From: Anaerolinea thermolimosa
Lineage (GTDB): Bacteria > Chloroflexota > Anaerolineae > Anaerolineales > Anaerolineaceae
Direction of reading: 5' to 3'
Length of the DNA stretch: 64,000 nucleotides
Assembly: GCF_001050195.2 (NCBI RefSeq)
Contig: NZ_DF967965.1
Location: forward strand, 1,567,150-1,631,149
Below are positions 44,069 through 54,715 of this stretch, piece after piece (the stretch's first letter is position 1; each line of letters starts with the position of its first letter). Both the position numbers and the translations under genes were made by a program. Below the pieces are notes generated by a model. It saw nothing but the letters and a program-made list of their open reading frames with translations, made no database searches and had not been told where the DNA came from.

Positions 44069-45889
44069 CTAATCGGGATTTTCAATCAGAGATTTAATTT
44101 GTTCGACATAGGAGAGGCTTTGATGCCTGAAATAGGTATTATATAAATCGGCGTAATACCCTCCCTTCCTAAGCAATCCCTCATGATTGCCTTCCTCGAG
44201 AATTTTCCCATGCTCCAGCACAATTATCCTGTCAGCTGACCGGACGGTCGACAGGCGGTGAGCAATGAGAATACTGGTAGCATTCTTCAAAATCATATTG
44301 AGTGCCTGTTGGATTTGCCACTCTGTAAAGGGGTCAATGCTGGCTGTTGCCTCGTCCAGGATAAAAATAGCTGGCTTTTGCACCAACACCCGTAACAGGG
44401 AGACCAGTTGCCTTTGCCCCATGGATAACCTGCTCCCCCGTTCTCCTACCTGAGTGTCGAGCCCATCTGGAAGAGTGTCTAACCATTCTCCATCTCCAAT
44501 CCGCCGGGCTATAGCCTCCACATCACTTCGAGTAATTTCAGGCCTGGCGTATGAGACATTCTCAAAAATGGTGCCTGCAAAAAGAAATGGAGATTGAGAT
44601 ACAATGCCAAGTTGTTTTCGATATTGCTGCAGATCGAATGAACGGATATCCATTTGATCAACCAGGATCCTTCCACCCTGGAATTCATAAAACCGGGCAA
44701 TCAACCGCGCCAGGGATGATTTTCCGGCACCAGTATGGCCAACAATTGCCAGTGTTTCGCCGGGATCAATATGAAGTGTGAAATCATCCAGAACGCGTTC
44801 TCCCTCTCGATAATGGAAAGTCACTCGGATAAAATCAATCTCTCCCTTTAAAGGCGGAACCGGTAGATTTGACGATTGGACAACAGCTGGTTCTGCATCA
44901 ATCAGGGCAAACACTCTTTCCGCGGCTGACAGACCAGATTGTATCTGTGTCCAAAAGGAAGCCAGACTCATCACCGGGAATAAAAAACGATCGAGACTCA
45001 GGATAAACAGGTACCATGCTCCTGCAGTCACCAGTCCCTGAGTCACACTCAACCCGCCAAAATATACCAGTATTGCCGAAGTCACTCCGCCGATCATATT
45101 AAGAGTTGGAAAGACGACCGAGAGCACAAGCCCCCGTTGTACATTGACCCGATAAGAGAGGACATTTGCGTTGGAAAAGATCTGATAAATACTCTGTTCT
45201 TGCCGATAATTTTTAGCTACAGCGATACCACTCACGGTCTCCTTGATGGTCGAATTGACCTCGGCCATGGCCTGCATTCCGCGCTTCGTTACCTTTCGGG
45301 CAAGTGATCGATAGCCCAGAGTCATAGCAAAAACCAGAGGCACCAGGGTAAATACAAACAGCGAAAGCCGCCATTCAATCCGCACCAGAACAACTCCCAG
45401 GATCAACGCTTCAGCCACCTGCGAAACCAGGTCAGTAATCATGGTGACCAGGTTTCCAAATTCACGGGTGTCGTTGGTGATTCTGGAAAGCACCTTCCCA
45501 GAGGGATATTGATCATAAAATGACAAATCATGCCCTGCTGCAGATCGAAATGCCTCTGTGCTAAGTACGACCAGGGTATCTGCAATCGTCCGCACGGTCA
45601 GCTTTCGCCGCACGTAATTCGCCAGCCAGTTTAAAACTCCAACCAGTAACACGGCGCCACAGATCAGGTAGATCCCACTTTCCACCCGTTGATTCTTGAT
45701 CCAGTCTACACCCCTCGAAACCAGAACCGGATTAAGCGCTCCCAGTCCGGACATTAAAAGGACAAAGCATGCAATCGCAACCAATCGCCAGCGCTGGGGA
45801 TAAAAATAATAAGCAATCCTTCGAACCAGTTCCCGGTCGGAATATTGTCTGTCGTATTTTTCCGCAGTTAGACTTCCAAAAAAGCCCAT
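44069..45889 (-). CDS. Heterodimeric ABC exporter, half with consensus Walker B and altered signature
   Basis: This 606-residue half-transporter has six membrane helices (residues about 25-320) and a nucleotide-binding domain with Walker A GHTGAGKSS, Walker B IFILDEATASID with the catalytic glutamate, and H-loop IAHRLST. The signature is LSMGQ rather than LSGGQ. It lies 3 bases behind the partner gene, whose Walker B lacks the glutamate. The pair therefore has one working and one degenerate ATP site, as in BmrCD- and TM287/288-type exporters. The cargo is likely a lipid, drug or peptide and cannot be read from the sequence. Confidence 0.93.
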   Translation of the reverse strand: MGFFGSLTAEKYDRQYSDRELVRRIAYYFYPQRWRLVAIACFVLLMSGLGALNPVLVSRGVDWIKNQRVESGIYLICGAVLLVGVLNWLANYVRRKLTVRTIADTLVVLSTEAFRSAAGHDLSFYDQYPSGKVLSRITNDTREFGNLVTMITDLVSQVAEALILGVVLVRIEWRLSLFVFTLVPLVFAMTLGYRSLARKVTKRGMQAMAEVNSTIKETVSGIAVAKNYRQEQSIYQIFSNANVLSYRVNVQRGLVLSVVFPTLNMIGGVTSAILVYFGGLSVTQGLVTAGAWYLFILSLDRFLFPVMSLASFWTQIQSGLSAAERVFALIDAEPAVVQSSNLPVPPLKGEIDFIRVTFHYREGERVLDDFTLHIDPGETLAIVGHTGAGKSSLARLIARFYEFQGGRILVDQMDIRSFDLQQYRKQLGIVSQSPFLFAGTIFENVSYARPEITRSDVEAIARRIGDGEWLDTLPDGLDTQVGERGSRLSMGQRQLVSLLRVLVQKPAIFILDEATASIDPFTEWQIQQALNMILKNATSILIAHRLSTVRSADRIIVLEHGKILEEGNHEGLLRKGGYYADLYNTYFRHQSLSYVEQIKSLIENPD

Positions 45890-45892
45890 AGT

Positions 45893-47665
45893 TTACTCAC
45901 TAAAAATTCGCCGATAGATTTCGGATGTCTTCATCAGCTGGTCATGTGTTCCGATAGCAGCCACCCGCCCTTTTCGCATCACCAGAATCAGATCCGCCCA
46001 TCGAATCTGAGAGAGGCGATGCGTGATGATAAAAGTTGTCCGCCCCTGGGCCGCACGGAAGATGGCCCGTTGAATTTTATCTTCCGTCGCACTGTCAATC
46101 GCACTGGTTGAGTCATCCAGAATAAGGATGCGGGGATTCGTCAGGAAGGCCCTCGCGAGCGCAATCCGCTGACGTTGTCCGCCTGAAAGGGTTACTCCCC
46201 GCTCACCAACCACTGTTTCATACCCATCTGCAAACGATCGGATGAACTCATCTGCCTGAGCCAGCCTTGCCGCTTCTTCAATTTCTTCACGAGTCGCCCC
46301 GGGTTTTCCAAAGGCTATATTCTCAGCTATCGTCCTTGAGAAAAGAAAAATATCCTGTTCAATGATGGAAATATTCCTGCGTAAAGCCTCCAGATTCCAA
46401 TCCCGCACATCGATCCCGTCAACCAAAACCTGTCCTCTGGTTACATCGTAGATGCGATTAATCAATTTGACCAGAGTGGTTTTACCAGAACCTGTTTGCC
46501 CGACAATGGCAACCGTTTTACCAGCCTCGATCTGGAATGATATATCTTGAAGAAGATCCTCCTCCCCCTGAGTATTCTGATAAGAAAAAGAGACGTTGCG
46601 AAATTCAACCTCTCCCTTCATAGGGCCAGCATAACCAGCGATATTCTGGTCAAGATTATTTTCACGATTCATCAGCTCAAGGATCCGGCGTGCACCCGAC
46701 ATTCCCAGAGAGATTTGCGAATAAGCCCAGAGCGAAGTGAAAGTTGGAAAGTCAAGCATCAGAAGAATACCAAAATACCCGACCACATCACCCAGGTTGA
46801 GAATCCCCTGACGATACAGTAAAAGTGCGTGGAGTAACCCACCGGCCAGGGCAATACTCAACAGCAGAAGAGGAAGAAAACGTGCTTCGATATCTCCCTG
46901 TCTAACGGAAGCATCTCGATAACGTTGCACGTTTTCTGAAAACCGACCCACCTCCGATTCTTCCTGTGAAGCTCCTTTAACCGTTTCTATCCCTTCCAGA
47001 GCCTCTGCCAGCCTGGAATTGAGCACCCCAAACGTCGCACGTACTGAGTCGGTCACGGGTCTCAAGGACCGTAAGTATTCTCGAAGAGTAACAATATAAG
47101 CGATTACAAACAAAACTGGGGTAAGTAACAGGCTCGGATGGTAACGGGGAGCAACGAGTAAAGGCATGATTAAAAAAATCAAAGATCCCACCACAAGGTT
47201 TAAACCCGGGCTGAACATAAAATTTACTTCTCGAACATCATTGCTGGCCCGTGCCATGGTATCCCCTACCGGTTGAAGGTTGTGGAAAGTCATGCTCTTA
47301 CCAAGGAGATTGATATAGAGCTCGTTTCGCACATCCCGTTCTATTTTTTGCGCTAAAAGCTCCGAACCAAAGTTCCTCCCAAACTGCAACAGGCCCCGAA
47401 GCAGAGAAGCCAGTCCAATCCAAAATGCCAGCTTTGCCAGGGTGGACAGATCAGGCGGGGTTGCAAGGACAGCATTAAAAGCTCGCCCGATCATTGTTTG
47501 TACCAGGGCTAGAAAACCCGCGTTTCCCACCGCTCCACCGATAATCAGCAACCAGAGCGGCCATTTGGTAACCGCGTGCGAGAGTATCCAAAGAACCGGA
47601 GAGCTTCGATTAGTACGATATGGTAAAGGAAGAGAAAACTCCCCCACTGATGAATTTCCATTCAT
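45893..47665 (-). CDS. Heterodimeric ABC exporter, half with degenerate Walker B
   Basis: This half-transporter (590 residues from the ATG at 47665) has a six-helix domain (about residues 30-325) and a nucleotide-binding domain with Walker [10 protein letters not shown], a perfect [13 protein letters not shown] signature and an H-loop THRLSQ. Walker B reads [12 protein letters not shown], with aspartate instead of the catalytic glutamate. I chose 47665 because GGAG stands 8 bases ahead and the start then overlaps the tex stop as ATGA; a start at 47683 has no ribosome site. The pair and tex form one unit. Confidence 0.93.
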   Translation of the reverse strand: MNGNSSVGEFSLPLPYRTNRSSPVLWILSHAVTKWPLWLLIIGGAVGNAGFLALVQTMIGRAFNAVLATPPDLSTLAKLAFWIGLASLLRGLLQFGRNFGSELLAQKIERDVRNELYINLLGKSMTFHNLQPVGDTMARASNDVREVNFMFSPGLNLVVGSLIFLIMPLLVAPRYHPSLLLTPVLFVIAYIVTLREYLRSLRPVTDSVRATFGVLNSRLAEALEGIETVKGASQEESEVGRFSENVQRYRDASVRQGDIEARFLPLLLLSIALAGGLLHALLLYRQGILNLGDVVGYFGILLMLDFPTFTSLWAYSQISLGMSGARRILELMNRENNLDQNIAGYAGPMKGEVEFRNVSFSYQNTQGEEDLLQDISFQIEAGKTVAIVGQTGSGKTTLVKLINRIYDVTRGQVLVDGIDVRDWNLEALRRNISIIEQDIFLFSRTIAENIAFGKPGATREEIEEAARLAQADEFIRSFADGYETVVGERGVTLSGGQRQRIALARAFLTNPRILILDDSTSAIDSATEDKIQRAIFRAAQGRTTFIITHRLSQIRWADLILVMRKGRVAAIGTHDQLMKTSEIYRRIFSE

Positions 47666-49800
47666 GCCGTTTCTCCAGCCCATGACAGAGAGATTCGCCC
47701 ACGCTCTATATCGACCTGAATCACCTCAACATCAATAATCGCTCCTGTATGAAGTGTCAGAGAATGGGGTATTTGGCTCCGATGAAGTAAGCCATCCTGT
47801 TTGACTCCTATGTCTACAAAAGCTCCAAAATCGACCACATTTCTAACCGTTCCCTTCAATCGCATCCCGGGTCGTAAATCTTCCATTGATAGCACATCAC
47901 TGCGCAGAATGGGGGCCGGGTGGTCCTCTCTTGGATCTCGGCCGGGCCGTAAAAGCTGCTCAACAATATCACTTAGAGTAAATGAGCCAATCCCAACCTG
48001 TTTCGCGATGGCATCGATGGATGATTGTTGAAGTAATCCTTGCAGGGCTGGTCTGATCTGTCCAGGATCGGCACTCTGCTTCACTCCGGCAAGAGCCAGA
48101 ACAGCTTTTGCCGCCGGATAACTCTCCGGGTGAATCGCCGTTGCATCCAGGTGCTCGCTTCCTCCATGAATTCTTAAAAAGCCAGCGGCTTGCTCAAAGG
48201 CTTTTTCGCCCAAACCGGGCACCTTTTTCAGTTCGTCCCGGCTTCGAAACGCACCGTGTTCATTCCGGTAAGCCACTATTTTATCCGCCAGTCGGGGGCC
48301 AATGCCAGATACATAAGTCAGCAACGCTGGTGATGCCGTGTTAACATCAACCCCTACCTGATTCACCACACTTTCCACCACCGAATGAAGAGCCCGGCCA
48401 AGCTCTCCTTGATCCACATCATGTTGATACATCCCGACCCCGATGGATTTGGGATCTATCTTGACCAGTTCCGCAAGAGCATCTTGAGCACGCCGGGCGA
48501 TGGAGACCGCTCCGCGAAGAGAAACATCCAGGCCAGGTAATTCCTCTCTTGCCAACGGACTGGCGCTGTAAACGCTGGCTCCCGCTTCATTGACGATCAA
48601 GTAGCACACCCCCTCCACTTCCCGGATCAACTCAGCGACTAAACGTTCTGTTTCTCGTGAGGCAGTGCCATTTCCGATGGTTATCAGATTAATATGATAT
48701 TTATTGACCCAGTGTTTTAATTCCCTGAGCGACTCAGCCCATTGTTTCTGGGGTTCATGCGGATAAATCGTTCCCGTGGTAAGGACCTTACCAGTTGGAT
48801 CTACCACCGCAATTTTACAGCCCGTTCTAAAGCCCGGATCGATACCAAGAATCGTCTTCCCTTTCAACGGTGGTTGCAGGAGAAGGGCCCGTAAATTATC
48901 CTGAAACACCTTCAGGGCATGACTCCAGGCAGCTTCGGTAAGCTGCCGGCGAATATCTCGCTCGATTGCCGGAAGTAATAACCGCTCGGTGGCATCTTCA
49001 ATAGCCAGTTCGAGTTGTCCGGCACAACCAGATTTCGGATCAGGCTTGAAAAAAGATTCTACAATTCCCCGCCAATCTCTTTCTTCAACCTGTACCTTAA
49101 CCTTTAAAACCTTTTCGGCTTCTCCGCGATTAATCGCTAAAACCTGGTGTGGCCGCAAACGTTCAATTCTGCATTCAAAGGAGTAATAGAGTTCATACAC
49201 CCGTTTCGGATCTTCTGCTTTTTCATTTTTTTCACAGAGTAAGTTACCCCATTGCCAGGCCTTGGCACGTAACTGTGCCCGTACCTCCGGGTGGTCACTG
49301 ATCATCTCCGCCAGAATATCACGTGCACCCTGTAATGCCAGCTCGTGATTGTCGACTTTCTCATTCAAATATTTCGTTGCCGCCTCGACCAGGTCTACAT
49401 TCCCTTTCGGTTGAGACAGGATCAATGTGGCAAGACCTTCCAACCCATTCTCTCGTGCAACCATGGCCCGTGTACGTCGTTTGGGTTTATAGGGCTGATA
49501 TAAATCTTCCAGCTGGGTAAGGGTCTGAGCCTGATGAATCTGTTCTTTTAATTCCTCAGTTAATTTACCCTGTCCATCAATGGTCGCAAGGATTGTCTCC
49601 CTTCGTTCGTCAATAGCTTTCAGCTTTTCCAACCAGTCTTGAATTTGCCGAAGTTGCTCTTCATCGAGTAAACCCGTGGCTTCCTTTCGATAGCGAGCGA
49701 CAAAAGGAATGGTATTTCCATCTTCAAGTAATAAAATAGCCGCTTCAACCTGTTGCGGGCGAACCTGGATTTTTTCAGCAATCAGATTAGCATAACTCAT
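47662..49800 (-). CDS. tex: Tex-type RNA-binding protein (S1 domain)
   Basis: This 712-residue protein has the full Tex layout: an N-terminal helical region, a YqgF/RuvC-like domain ([21 protein letters not shown]), a helix-hairpin-helix region ([24 protein letters not shown]) and a C-terminal S1 domain ([21 protein letters not shown]). Tex acts on nucleic acid and influences transcription; it is related to eukaryotic Spt6. Length is somewhat shorter than the 770-residue proteobacterial forms because the tail after S1 is missing. It leads the operon that continues into the ABC exporter. Confidence 0.95.
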   Translation of the reverse strand: MSYANLIAEKIQVRPQQVEAAILLLEDGNTIPFVARYRKEATGLLDEEQLRQIQDWLEKLKAIDERRETILATIDGQGKLTEELKEQIHQAQTLTQLEDLYQPYKPKRRTRAMVARENGLEGLATLILSQPKGNVDLVEAATKYLNEKVDNHELALQGARDILAEMISDHPEVRAQLRAKAWQWGNLLCEKNEKAEDPKRVYELYYSFECRIERLRPHQVLAINRGEAEKVLKVKVQVEERDWRGIVESFFKPDPKSGCAGQLELAIEDATERLLLPAIERDIRRQLTEAAWSHALKVFQDNLRALLLQPPLKGKTILGIDPGFRTGCKIAVVDPTGKVLTTGTIYPHEPQKQWAESLRELKHWVNKYHINLITIGNGTASRETERLVAELIREVEGVCYLIVNEAGASVYSASPLAREELPGLDVSLRGAVSIARRAQDALAELVKIDPKSIGVGMYQHDVDQGELGRALHSVVESVVNQVGVDVNTASPALLTYVSGIGPRLADKIVAYRNEHGAFRSRDELKKVPGLGEKAFEQAAGFLRIHGGSEHLDATAIHPESYPAAKAVLALAGVKQSADPGQIRPALQGLLQQSSIDAIAKQVGIGSFTLSDIVEQLLRPGRDPREDHPAPILRSDVLSMEDLRPGMRLKGTVRNVVDFGAFVDIGVKQDGLLHRSQIPHSLTLHTGAIIDVEVIQVDIERGRISLSWAGETA

Positions 49801-49883
49801 AAAAGCGTCTCCTGAAAATACAAGGATTTCATTCTATCACTAAACTGAAGTTCATTCTCACGTAAACCTTACCATCGGGGGCA

Positions 49884-49913
49884 TTCACTTCATCCATTCT
49901 TTTGGTGTATAAT
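49884..49913 (+). promoter_or_regulatory. Possible promoter for tRNA-Arg/Hsp20
   Basis: TTCACT (49884-49889) and TATAAT (49908-49913) are 18 bases apart on the plus strand. The predicted start is about 90 bases ahead of the tRNA. The rest of 49801-50009 shows nothing else I can name. Confidence 0.45.
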
Positions 49914-50009
49914 CGGGTCATTGAACGAAACAATCAGTTCTCGGTCAGGGCAATGACGAGAATACCCATCGGTTAGACGGGGTGAAAACCGAAACTTGAA
50001 GTAAATGAT

Positions 50010-50082
50010 GCCCCTGTAGCTCAATGGACAGAGCACCTGCCTTCTAAGCAGTTGGCTGAGAGTTCGAATCTCTCCAGGGGCG
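50010..50082 (+). tRNA. tRNA-Arg (anticodon UCU)
   Basis: The 73 bases fold as a cloverleaf: acceptor GCCCCTG/CAGGGGC, D-stem GCTC/GAGC, anticodon stem around CTTCTAA with anticodon TCT at 50043-50045, and T-stem GAGAG/CTCTC with TTCGAAT loop. The 27-43 pair is a C-U mismatch. No CCA end is encoded. The anticodon reads AGA/AGG arginine codons. The gene is 71 bases ahead of an Hsp20 gene, and bases from position 32 onward are repeated 615 bases downstream. Confidence 0.95.
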
Positions 50083-50655
50083 CTGAAGCTCCCAGGGAGA
50101 CAGGTAAAGCTCATCAGGGATGTCCAGGGTTTTTTAGAAGTAGGAGGTGTTCTTTGATCACAATCACCCTTCGGCCGGCATCCGTTCGCAATCAGCACAT
50201 GGTGGACCAGTCCAATTATATGTTAATCAACTGGCGCGTTTCAGGTTCTACACATATTTGGCGTCCGCCCACGGACGTTTTAGAATTAGAAGACCGCTAT
50301 CTCGTCAGGGTAGAGATCGCTGGAATGGATGAGAAAGATTTCGATATCATCCTTGATCAGAACTACCTGACAATCAAAGGAGTCAGACCAGATATATCGG
50401 CCCGCCGGGCCTATCATCAAATGGAGATTAACTTCGGTGAATTTATTACCACCGTTGAAATACCCGGCCCCATCGAGCCGCAGGCAGTGATTGCAGAGTA
50501 TAAAGCTGGTTTTTTATCCATCACCCTCCCCAAGGTAACCCCGAAACAAATACAAATCAATGGGTAAACCAATCTATGGCAGCATCGCGATGGAACACTG
50601 ATCCAACAGATTTTTTTAGGTGGATTGAAGAAGAGGAAAACAACATTCGCTCAAA
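50041..50655 (+). repeat. 615-bp tandem duplication, copy 1
   Basis: This copy runs from tRNA position 32 (anticodon loop) through the tRNA 3' half, the Hsp20 gene and the first 80 bases of lon. It is identical to 50656-51270 wherever I compared them. Each copy is bounded by CTTCT. Confidence 0.95.
50154..50567 (+). CDS. Hsp20/alpha-crystallin-family small heat shock protein, copy 1
   Basis: This 137-residue protein is a small heat shock chaperone. It has a short N-terminal arm and an alpha-crystallin domain (about residues 38-128: [21 protein letters not shown] and [10 protein letters not shown]), and ends PKQIQING. It binds unfolding proteins in the cytoplasm without ATP. I chose the TTG at 50154 because TAGGAGGTG lies just ahead; an open frame upstream only runs through the tRNA. 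It sits between tRNA-Arg and a broken lon start, and a perfect second copy follows. Confidence 0.88.
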   Translation: MITITLRPASVRNQHMVDQSNYMLINWRVSGSTHIWRPPTDVLELEDRYLVRVEIAGMDEKDFDIILDQNYLTIKGVRPDISARRAYHQMEINFGEFITTVEIPGPIEPQAVIAEYKAGFLSITLPKVTPKQIQING

Positions 50656-50662
50656 CTTCTAA
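50576..50662 (+). pseudogene. Truncated copy of the lon start (28 codons)
   Basis: The first 28 codons of lon ([20 protein letters not shown] onward) are intact. The duplication junction at 50656 then places the tRNA sequence CTTCTAA in frame and makes a TAA stop. It is a by-product of the tandem duplication and should give no functional protein. Confidence 0.9.
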
Positions 50663-50697
50663 GCAGTTGGCTGAGAGTTCGAATCTCTCCAGGGGCG
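50656..50697 (+). pseudogene. 3' half of tRNA-Arg (positions 32-73), duplicated
   Basis: This is an exact copy of 50041-50082: part of the anticodon loop, the T-arm and the 3' acceptor strand. It lacks the 5' half, so no tRNA can form from it. Confidence 0.92.
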
Positions 50698-50768
50698 CTG
50701 AAGCTCCCAGGGAGACAGGTAAAGCTCATCAGGGATGTCCAGGGTTTTTTAGAAGTAGGAGGTGTTCT

Positions 50769-51182
50769 TTGATCACAATCACCCTTCGGCCGGCATCCGT
50801 TCGCAATCAGCACATGGTGGACCAGTCCAATTATATGTTAATCAACTGGCGCGTTTCAGGTTCTACACATATTTGGCGTCCGCCCACGGACGTTTTAGAA
50901 TTAGAAGACCGCTATCTCGTCAGGGTAGAGATCGCTGGAATGGATGAGAAAGATTTCGATATCATCCTTGATCAGAACTACCTGACAATCAAAGGAGTCA
51001 GACCAGATATATCGGCCCGCCGGGCCTATCATCAAATGGAGATTAACTTCGGTGAATTTATTACCACCGTTGAAATACCCGGCCCCATCGAGCCGCAGGC
51101 AGTGATTGCAGAGTATAAAGCTGGTTTTTTATCCATCACCCTCCCCAAGGTAACCCCGAAACAAATACAAATCAATGGGTAA
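50769..51182 (+). CDS. Hsp20/alpha-crystallin-family small heat shock protein, copy 2
   Basis: This gene is base-for-base identical to the copy at 50154-50567, with the same TTG start and ribosome site (50756-50764). It precedes the intact lon by 8 bases, which is probably the ancestral arrangement (tRNA, Hsp20, lon). Two copies would raise chaperone dosage if both are transcribed. Confidence 0.88.
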   Translation: MITITLRPASVRNQHMVDQSNYMLINWRVSGSTHIWRPPTDVLELEDRYLVRVEIAGMDEKDFDIILDQNYLTIKGVRPDISARRAYHQMEINFGEFITTVEIPGPIEPQAVIAEYKAGFLSITLPKVTPKQIQING

Positions 51183-51190
51183 ACCAATCT

Positions 51191-53842
51191 ATGGCAGCAT
51201 CGCGATGGAACACTGATCCAACAGATTTTTTTAGGTGGATTGAAGAAGAGGAAAACAACATTCGCTCAAACTTCTCGGATTTAATTTTACAATTTATGGG
51301 TGAGCAATCCCAGAATAGGGGAACGATATCCGAGTCCAATGAGGATTCTCTGGGCCAGGATTCACCCGCGATTCCCATTCCAGGAAACCTTCCCATCCTT
51401 CCTTTACGAGGATTGGTTGTTTACCCGCAAACAGCTGTTCCTCTTACCATTGGACAACCACGTTCTATCAAACTGGTGGATGATGTCGTCATCGGCGAAA
51501 AGCTTATCGGGCTTGTGACGGCAAAAAACCCCGAATTGGAAAACCCCGGTCCCGAAGACCTGTATTCGGTTGGTACCGTCGCTATTGTTCACCGCATGTT
51601 TCGGGCACCCGATGGGACAATCCGCCTCCTTGTGCAGGGCATCAGCCGCTTCAGGCTCGGTGAGTTTACCCAGATAGAGCCTTACCTGAGGGCTAACATT
51701 ACCGTCAGCCCTGAAACCATCGAAGAAGGGCTGGAGATCGAAGCCCTGGCTCGTAATGCCCGTGAACAATTCATTCATATTGCAGAAATGATCCCTTCTT
51801 TCCCAAGGGAGATCATTGCCGGTATTAATTCCATTGAAGACCCGTTGCAAACAGTTTACACCATCGCTAATTTCCAGCGTATGGACCTGGCCGAAGCCCA
51901 GGCCCTCCTGGAAATCGACTCGGTTACCGAAAAACTTCATAAACTGGTCGCCATCCTCGCTCGCGAAAGCGAAGTTCTCGAACTGGGGCAAAAAATCCAA
52001 AACGAAGCCCGTTCTGAAATCGAAAAAATGCAACGGGAATATTTCCTTCGAGAACAATTGAAAGCTATCCAGAAAGAACTCGGCGAAGGAGACGAACAGG
52101 CAGCGGATATTGAAGAATTCCGCCGGAAAATTGAGACCTCCGGCATGAGCGAAGAGGCCGAAAAACAGGCGCGCAGGGAACTTGAACGGTTATCGCGTCT
52201 TCCCACTGCTGCCGCAGAATATGGCGTCATTCGTACCTACCTGGACTGGCTCGTGTCTCTTCCATGGAATAAAGCCACTGAAGATAATCTGGATATTGCC
52301 CATGCAAGGGCAGTGTTGAATGAGGATCATTACGGTCTGGAAGATGTCAAAGAACGAATTCTGGAATTCCTTGCAGTCCGAAAACTCCGGTTAGAACGCC
52401 AGGAAGGCACCTCAGAACAATCCCTGCCCCGAGACCGCATCCGACGTGAGCGTGAGGGGGTGATTCTGTGTTTTGTGGGGCCTCCCGGGGTTGGTAAAAC
52501 CTCCCTTGGACAATCGATCGCGCGTGCACTCGGGCGTAAATTTATTCGCATCTCTCTGGGTGGAGTACGTGACGAAGCTGAGATTCGTGGGCATCGGCGT
52601 ACATATATCGGAGCAATGCCCGGCCGGATCCTTCAAGCTCTCCGTCGGGTAGAATCACGTAACCCGGTCTTCATGATGGATGAGATCGACAAACTCGGCT
52701 ACGATTTTCGAGGAGACCCATCCAGCGCACTTCTTGAGGTTCTTGACCCCGAACAAAATTATGATTTCCGTGATAACTACCTGGAAGTGGGCTTCGATTT
52801 GTCTCAGGTCATGTTCATCACAACCGCCAACCAGTTAGAAACGATCCCCCCTCCACTTCTGGATCGCATGGAAGTCATTCGAATCTCAGGCTATACCGAA
52901 CGAGAAAAACTGGAAATTGCCCGGCATTACCTCATCCCCCGTCAACTTCTTGAAAATGGTCTTCAAGCTGGAGAAGTCCATTTCACAGATGAGGCCATTC
53001 TAACCATCATTCGCTCCTATACCCGCGAAGCCGGTGTTCGGAACCTGGAACGTGAGATTGGTGCTGTGTGTCGGAAAATCGCCACTCGCATTGCCGAAAA
53101 GGGTGAAACCCCAACCGAAATCACTGAAACTCTGGTCAGAGAGTTCCTGGGACGCCCTAAGTACCTGGGAAGCGAAGAGGTTTCTATTCGTACCTCACAA
53201 CCCGGTGTGGCGACAGGCCTCGCATGGACACCGGTTGGTGGTGATATCCTCTTCATTGAAGCCACGCGTATGCCCGGAGGGAAGGGATTTACTGTTACCG
53301 GTTCCATCGGGAATGTCATGCAAGAATCAGCCCGTGCCGCTCTGTCACTCGTGCGTTCACGCAGTGAGCATTACAATATTCCGGCAAACTTCTTTGAAAA
53401 TTCCGATATCCATGTTCATGTTCCTGCCGGGGCACAACCCAAAGACGGCCCATCTGCAGGCGTAGCCATTGTCACCGCGCTGGTTTCCTTACTGACGAAT
53501 CGGCCGGTCAAATCGGATGTAGGGATGACTGGAGAAATCACTCTACGTGGTCAGGTACTTCCCGTAGGTGGTATTAAAGAAAAAATTCTGGCCGCCCATC
53601 GGGCAGGCCTTAAAAAAGTCATCCTTCCTAAATTCAATGAAGCTGACCTGGATGATATACCTGACGAGATCCGACAAGCTATGCAATTTGTCCTTGTCGA
53701 TCAAATCGACGAAGTCCTCGACCATGCCCTTGAACCGGCACCGGTAGAGCAGGACTCAACTCCGGCCTCTATTGAAAAAAGCCCTTCTCCTAAAAAGTCC
53801 AGAAAAAGAAAGGCCGCTGCCGATGAAGGTAATGCTGGTTGA
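51191..53842 (+). CDS. lon: ATP-dependent protease Lon (LonA)
   Basis: This 883-residue protein is a complete LonA. It has an N-terminal substrate-recognition domain (about 75-270, starting [19 protein letters not shown]), a coiled coil, an AAA+ domain with Walker [12 protein letters not shown] and Walker [12 protein letters not shown], and a protease domain. The catalytic serine is in PKDGPSAG and the lysine in [14 protein letters not shown]. The first 70 residues ([15 protein letters not shown]) and a basic tail ([13 protein letters not shown]) extend beyond the usual ends. Lon degrades damaged and regulatory proteins, which fits pairing with Hsp20. Its end overlaps the receiver gene by 20 bases. 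Confidence 0.97.
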   Translation: MAASRWNTDPTDFFRWIEEEENNIRSNFSDLILQFMGEQSQNRGTISESNEDSLGQDSPAIPIPGNLPILPLRGLVVYPQTAVPLTIGQPRSIKLVDDVVIGEKLIGLVTAKNPELENPGPEDLYSVGTVAIVHRMFRAPDGTIRLLVQGISRFRLGEFTQIEPYLRANITVSPETIEEGLEIEALARNAREQFIHIAEMIPSFPREIIAGINSIEDPLQTVYTIANFQRMDLAEAQALLEIDSVTEKLHKLVAILARESEVLELGQKIQNEARSEIEKMQREYFLREQLKAIQKELGEGDEQAADIEEFRRKIETSGMSEEAEKQARRELERLSRLPTAAAEYGVIRTYLDWLVSLPWNKATEDNLDIAHARAVLNEDHYGLEDVKERILEFLAVRKLRLERQEGTSEQSLPRDRIRREREGVILCFVGPPGVGKTSLGQSIARALGRKFIRISLGGVRDEAEIRGHRRTYIGAMPGRILQALRRVESRNPVFMMDEIDKLGYDFRGDPSSALLEVLDPEQNYDFRDNYLEVGFDLSQVMFITTANQLETIPPPLLDRMEVIRISGYTEREKLEIARHYLIPRQLLENGLQAGEVHFTDEAILTIIRSYTREAGVRNLEREIGAVCRKIATRIAEKGETPTEITETLVREFLGRPKYLGSEEVSIRTSQPGVATGLAWTPVGGDILFIEATRMPGGKGFTVTGSIGNVMQESARAALSLVRSRSEHYNIPANFFENSDIHVHVPAGAQPKDGPSAGVAIVTALVSLLTNRPVKSDVGMTGEITLRGQVLPVGGIKEKILAAHRAGLKKVILPKFNEADLDDIPDEIRQAMQFVLVDQIDEVLDHALEPAPVEQDSTPASIEKSPSPKKSRKRKAAADEGNAG

Positions 53843-54188
53843 CGACGACCGAACCATGCGTTCTCTGTTAACGACTTTGTTAGAAATAGAAAAGTTCGAA
53901 GTCGTAGCTTCCGAGGATTTGCGTCAGGGAAATCTTCTCGAACAAATCCGTTCTGAAAAACCCGATGTTCTTATCATGGATATTTTCCTGCGAGACATCA
54001 ATGGATTGGATATCCTGCGCGCCTTACGGAAAGACCATGACCTTGCTTATATTAAAGTGATGATGACTTCAGGCACCGCCATGCAGGAAGAGTGTATTTC
54101 TGCCGGGGCCGATGCCTTTCTACTGAAGCCATACATGCCAGATGACTTACTTCGTCTGATCCGACAGGTGCGACAACCCCAGCAATGA
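53823..54188 (+). CDS. Single-domain response regulator (CheY-like)
   Basis: This 121-residue protein is a lone receiver domain with acidic pocket Asp7-Asp8-Asp9, phosphoacceptor Asp53 in LIMDIFLRD and Lys103-type lysine in FLLKPYMP. It has no output domain, so it passes a signal by protein contact. The start inside lon (53823) begins MKVMLVDDD, the normal receiver opening; an upstream frame start has no support. It overlaps the Mog gene by 4 bases. No kinase adjoins it; the orphan kinase at 14812 is a candidate partner only. Confidence 0.88.
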   Translation: MKVMLVDDDRTMRSLLTTLLEIEKFEVVASEDLRQGNLLEQIRSEKPDVLIMDIFLRDINGLDILRALRKDHDLAYIKVMMTSGTAMQEECISAGADAFLLKPYMPDDLLRLIRQVRQPQQ

Positions 54189-54694
54189 GCCTGAGAGTTT
54201 CAATCCTGACTGTATCCGATCGCTCTGCGCAGGGTATCCGTCCCGACTCGGCCGGGCCGGTTCTGGTGAGTGCATGTCAGGAACGAAATTGGAACGTGGT
54301 AGAAACAGACATTGTGCCGGACGAGTTCCATCAAATCCAGTCCAAATTGATACAATGGTGCCAGTCCGGTGAAGTAGATGTGATCCTCACTACCGGAGGA
54401 ACAGGGTTCTCTCCTCGCGACATCACCCCCGAGGCTACACTTGGTATCCTCGATCGTCAGGCTCCTGGTCTCGCCGAAGCGATGCGTCTGGAGAGCTTAA
54501 AAATTACCCCCTATGCGATGCTGTCCCGGAGTGTATGTGGTATTCGGGGGAAGACCATCATCATTAATCTACCGGGCAGTCCAAAAGCCGCCCTCGAAAA
54601 CTTTCTCACCGTCGCCCCTGTGCTTCCACACGCAGTTCATTTACTTCAAGATTCCCCCTCTTCTGAAGCCGAGCATAGAAACCTTCCAGCGTAA
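54185..54694 (+). CDS. MoaB/Mog-type molybdopterin adenylyltransferase
   Basis: This 169-residue protein has the MoCF-binding fold. TVSDRSAQGIRPDSAGPVL opens it, DVILTTGGTGFSPRDITPEAT carries the key aspartates, and INLPGSPKAALEN closes the active site. Mog/MoaB proteins adenylylate molybdopterin before metal insertion in molybdenum-cofactor synthesis. The sequence does not decide between Mog and MoaB, so I give no gene symbol. It overlaps the receiver gene by 4 bases and ends 21 bases before the convergent DUF58 gene. Confidence 0.93.
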   Translation: MSLRVSILTVSDRSAQGIRPDSAGPVLVSACQERNWNVVETDIVPDEFHQIQSKLIQWCQSGEVDVILTTGGTGFSPRDITPEATLGILDRQAPGLAEAMRLESLKITPYAMLSRSVCGIRGKTIIINLPGSPKAALENFLTVAPVLPHAVHLLQDSPSSEAEHRNLPA

Positions 54695-54715
54695 ATCATC
54701 CGGGCTCTCTTAAAA

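Larger units (their letters stand above)
50656..51270 (+). repeat. 615-bp tandem duplication, copy 2
   Basis: This copy is identical to 50041-50655 and is followed by CTTCT at 51271-51275, inside the intact lon gene. The 5-bp microhomology is shared by the tRNA anticodon loop and lon. Confidence 0.95.

Noticed and set aside
50052-50153. Upstream extension of Hsp20 copy 1
   Set aside because: The frame runs through the tRNA gene; TTG 50154 has the ribosome site.
50625-50768. Upstream extension of Hsp20 copy 2
   Set aside because: It runs out of frame through the lon stub and tRNA fragment, an accident of the duplication.
51404-52057. A 217-codon frame opposite lon
   Set aside because: It mirrors lon codons and has no own ribosome site or known domain.
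54695-54715. Terminator between the Mog and DUF58 genes
   Set aside because: No stem with a T run is visible in the gap.
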